A stretch of DNA of 64,000 nt from the NCBI GenBank assembly GCA_964637565.1, contig CAZWTY010000001.1, positions 62,001 through 126,000 of the forward strand, written 5' to 3'. The stretch's first letter is position 1. Every line of letters starts with the position of its first letter. The stretch is from DYJE01 sp964637565 (GTDB lineage Bacteria; Desulfobacterota; Desulfobacteria; Desulfobacterales; Desulfolunaceae). Made by a program: the position numbers and the translations under genes. A model generated the notes under the pieces. That model saw only the letters and a list, made by a program, of their open reading frames with translations, was not told where the DNA came from and did not search any database. This document shows, in pieces, positions 61,837-64,000 of the stretch.

Positions 61837-63649
61837 AGAATCTCTCCATCCATCTCAGATATTTCCCCATCTGAAGTCCCTTGAACACGGCAAATGCGTA
61901 TGTGGTCATGAGACTTTCCGTCATCATCCCGGATGACGGCCATTTTTCCAGCAGGGTCTTCAGCTTCTTCACATCCAGCATTTCCACGGCCAGTTCGGAT
62001 TTTTCAAGCAATGCAACTTCCTCCAGCATGGACGGCAGTGACTGTGTGAAAAGAGTCCGCCAGTCTCCGTTCTGAAGCCCCCGCTCCGGATTACGGATTA
62101 CCTTATCTGGAAGAAGATCCCGGACGGCCCGTCTGGCGAGGTTCCGATGGGCGAAACAAGCTTCCGGCACGCCCAGGCAGAATTCCAGAAGATCCTGATC
62201 CGCCGTGGGGTCCCGCATCACCACCTTGTACCGGCTTTCCAGATGAAACCAGTAGTCCGTCCACCAGGACTCGGACACCGTGGCCTGACTCCGCAAATAA
62301 AAATAGTCCGTCTCCCTGCTTTCAAAAAAATCAAGGACCATGGCGGCCCTGGCACGGCCCTCCGCCTCCCGGCCATGGTTGCTGTCGAGGTTCGCCACAG
62401 TGAAATCCGACCAATCAGGTTTGGAAAGAGGCGTGGCTGCACCCAGCCCCTGGGCTTTTCTGGCGCGTTGCCCGATTCGTGCCGCCAGCCTTTTGATAAA
62501 AGGCTCGGACCTGAACTCAAAGGATGAGATCAGTTGACTGAAAAGCCTTCTGTAATTGCGCTGTCCGACCAGTTTTGTCAGGGAAACCGCCCCGTTGAAG
62601 CTGAACGAAAAATTTCCCCTGAAACCGCTCAGCATCACTTCAAGGCCCATTCGGCCAGCCCTTTGCATGATACTTTCGTACCACTCGCTCATGCGGAGAA
62701 AATCCGGCGCGGCCATAAAAAATGAACGGTCATCGATATCCGTGCTGTGCAGCCTATATTCGGACGTGACCAGGTGCATGCGGATGTTGCCGCTCATCCG
62801 GGCGATATCCGCCGCCAGGGGGCTTTCATCGCCGTAGCGGCCGGGAGTGAGGTCCATGGGTCTGTCTGCCGCCGGAACCCAGGTGAAGGCCTGAAGCTCT
62901 TTTCCCCTGGTTTTTAGAAGGCTGGCCGCGATGCAGGCCACGGAACCGCTGTCCAGTCCGCTGCTGAGATGACTCCCTACCTTCTGGACGTCCCGTATCC
63001 GCCGTGACACGGCTGTGTCCAGCTTCTCCCTCAGGGCCTCGGCATAATCGCGCCGTGAGGGCAGATGTATGGTTTTGCAATCTTCCCAGCGGTGGAATGG
63101 ACGGATCGTTTTACATCCGTCAGGATTGATGGAAACCAGACAACCTGGAGGGACCCGGAAAACCTCTTTGAACGGGGTGTTTTCCCTTGAGGTGAAGTTG
63201 TAAAACGCGAAGTCGGCCAGGGTCGTAAGATTCGCTGTTCTGGGAATGCCGGGCTGCTGGAAAAGGAGGGAAAGGGACGACGCAAAGGCCACACTGGACT
63301 TTAGGATACTGTAGAAAAGCGGGCGTTCGCCCATGGGGTCGCGGAACAGAGTCACATCGCCGGTTCGCCTGTCAAAAAGCACCCCGGCGCAGGCGCCCCG
63401 TACCCGGGACAGCGTCCCAATGCCCTGGGATTCGATCAGTCTGAAAAGCAGCTCGGCGTCACATGCAGACGGGCTCAACCGTTCCCGGTCAAGGGCTTTT
63501 ACCAGAGTCTCCCGGTTGTCCAGCCGAAGATTGACGAACAACAGATAATCCCTGGTTTCATGACGCGTTGGAAAACCGGATGAAAAGGCTAAGGATCTGG
63601 CATGAAAATCCCATGTTCCGTTGAGATATGGCGATGGTTCCATGGGCAT
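61829..63649 (-). CDS. Asparagine-synthetase-like protein, lasso-cyclase (McjC-like) candidate
   Basis: 606 residues: N-terminal glutaminase-like domain without a Met-Cys start (no nucleophile), then the ATP-pyrophosphatase domain with SSGLDSGSVA (about 229-238). Loss of the cysteine is normal for lasso peptide cyclases and other amide-forming members, so it probably activates a carboxylate without glutamine. Start is uncertain: ATG 63649 with CAGG nearby, ATG 63643, or TTG 63670 just after the precursor stop. Lies directly after the small peptide gene. Confidence 0.85.
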   Translation of the reverse strand: MPMEPSPYLNGTWDFHARSLAFSSGFPTRHETRDYLLFVNLRLDNRETLVKALDRERLSPSACDAELLFRLIESQGIGTLSRVRGACAGVLFDRRTGDVTLFRDPMGERPLFYSILKSSVAFASSLSLLFQQPGIPRTANLTTLADFAFYNFTSRENTPFKEVFRVPPGCLVSINPDGCKTIRPFHRWEDCKTIHLPSRRDYAEALREKLDTAVSRRIRDVQKVGSHLSSGLDSGSVACIAASLLKTRGKELQAFTWVPAADRPMDLTPGRYGDESPLAADIARMSGNIRMHLVTSEYRLHSTDIDDRSFFMAAPDFLRMSEWYESIMQRAGRMGLEVMLSGFRGNFSFSFNGAVSLTKLVGQRNYRRLFSQLISSFEFRSEPFIKRLAARIGQRARKAQGLGAATPLSKPDWSDFTVANLDSNHGREAEGRARAAMVLDFFESRETDYFYLRSQATVSESWWTDYWFHLESRYKVVMRDPTADQDLLEFCLGVPEACFAHRNLARRAVRDLLPDKVIRNPERGLQNGDWRTLFTQSLPSMLEEVALLEKSELAVEMLDVKKLKTLLEKWPSSGMMTESLMTTYAFAVFKGLQMGKYLRWMERFCG

Positions 63650-63671
63650 GCACCTGAAGTCATCATACAAA

Positions 63672-63812
63672 TCAGTCTGAAGAATTATGAATAAGCTCCC
63701 CCGTCAACTGGCCCGCCCCCCCAGCCTGGGTGCCGTCCTCGATCTCGATGGTCTCCACATCCGGGGTTTCCCATGTTTTCTTTTCTTGTTTGATTTCTGA
63801 AGAATTTTCCAT
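63672..63812 (-). CDS. Putative RiPP precursor peptide
   Basis: 46-residue peptide with a strong AGGAG 6 nt before the ATG. The N-terminal part has KKTWETPDVETIEI, close to the lasso leader pattern K-K-x-(Y/W)-x-x-P-x-(L/V)-x-x-(L/I). A Thr (T28) precedes a glycine-rich core AGGAG, then Glu39, and the end is NSSD. If the core starts at G31, E39 is at position 9, a permitted lasso ring position; if it starts at A30, with Thr at -2, E39 is at 10. Contains a run of seven G. Confidence 0.75.
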   Translation of the reverse strand: MENSSEIKQEKKTWETPDVETIEIEDGTQAGGAGQLTGELIHNSSD

Positions 63813-63879
63813 GACACACTCCTATTATTTCAGGTGTGAAATCGTTGTTTTTGATCTGATGAATGGAAACGGTGTTCTT

Positions 63880-63909
63880 TTATTAACCTGCCACGCCTTT
63901 ATTTGTCAA
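63880..63909 (-). promoter_or_regulatory. Promoter of the precursor-led operon
   Basis: On the minus strand: perfect TTGACA (63904-63909), 18-bp spacer, TAATAA (63880-63885). It begins 6 bp after the stop of the upstream gene and leaves about 60 nt of leader before the peptide. Confidence 0.5.
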
Positions 63910-63914
63910 CCGGC

Positions 63915-64000
63915 TCATTGGAAACAATCCGCCTGCTCCGTGATCCGGATCAGTTCATCCTGGAGTTTTTGCGTCACGTTGGCCAGATCTTCGGCTGTGG
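63915..64000 (-). CDS. C-terminal end of an unidentified gene
   Basis: An open frame running in from the right edge, ending ...QDELIRITEQADCFQ and stop at 63915-63917. Only about 27 residues are seen; they look helical. I cannot assign a family. It lies just upstream of the precursor promoter on the same strand. Confidence 0.55.
   Translation of the reverse strand, partial: TAEDLANVTQKLQDELIRITEQADCFQ

Overview
This GC-rich chromosomal window looks like a Desulfobacterota genome, probably an anaerobe of the Desulfobacterales type. The reasons are an 11-subunit-style complex I without NADH-oxidising subunits, a membrane pyrophosphatase, a CarD regulator, a TIGR00977-type citramalate synthase next to leuA, and dense housekeeping operons with ATGA overlaps. 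This is inference from gene content; no rRNA is present. I saw no insertion sequence, prophage or CRISPR array.

Layout. 1-11682 (minus): nuo operon in the order A-B-C-D-H-I-J-K, then an MrpD-like subunit, a small membrane protein, a NuoL-like subunit, M and N (N cut by the window edge). nuoE, F and G are absent here. 11889-25643 (minus): housekeeping genes (rluD-like, carD, hppA, pth, rplY, prs, tRNA-Gln, ispE, a DUF1844 gene), then the ribosome and secretion operon ffh-rpsP-khpA-rimM-trmD-SPOUT methyltransferase-rplS-rnhB-yraN-rsmI. 25791-35006: rlmN, a GspE/PilB-type ATPase, a hybrid histidine kinase, an HD-GYP response regulator and larB. 35049-42545 (plus): branched-chain amino acid operon ilvD-ilvB-ilvN-cimA-leuA, preceded by an unannotated 29-residue leader peptide and an attenuator.

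42546-44874 is an AT-rich island with an AAA ATPase plus TOPRIM-like gene pair that resembles abortive-infection modules (RloA/RloB, AbiL, PARIS types). After it come a chalcone-isomerase-like secreted protein, pyrD, and a TetR/CecR-controlled export operon (adaptor, double ATPase, two permeases, TolC, zinc-ribbon regulator) similar in order to E. coli ybiH-ybhGFSR.

54904-64000 is the most unusual part. I read it as a RiPP (ribosomally made, modified peptide) locus: a 46-residue precursor-like peptide with a lasso-type leader pattern and its own promoter, an asparagine-synthetase-like cyclase candidate without the glutaminase cysteine, a TylF-like methyltransferase, an HprK-like kinase, a radical SAM/SPASM-like enzyme, a B12-type radical SAM enzyme, an O-GlcNAc-transferase-like glycosyltransferase and a PqqD-like peptide-binding protein. 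No McjB-type leader peptidase is visible, so the pathway is either completed outside the window or is not a classical lasso pathway.

Several intergenic gaps carry short-period repeats (periods of 7, 9 and 6 bp), the last two arranged as large palindromes. No annotated gene explains them.
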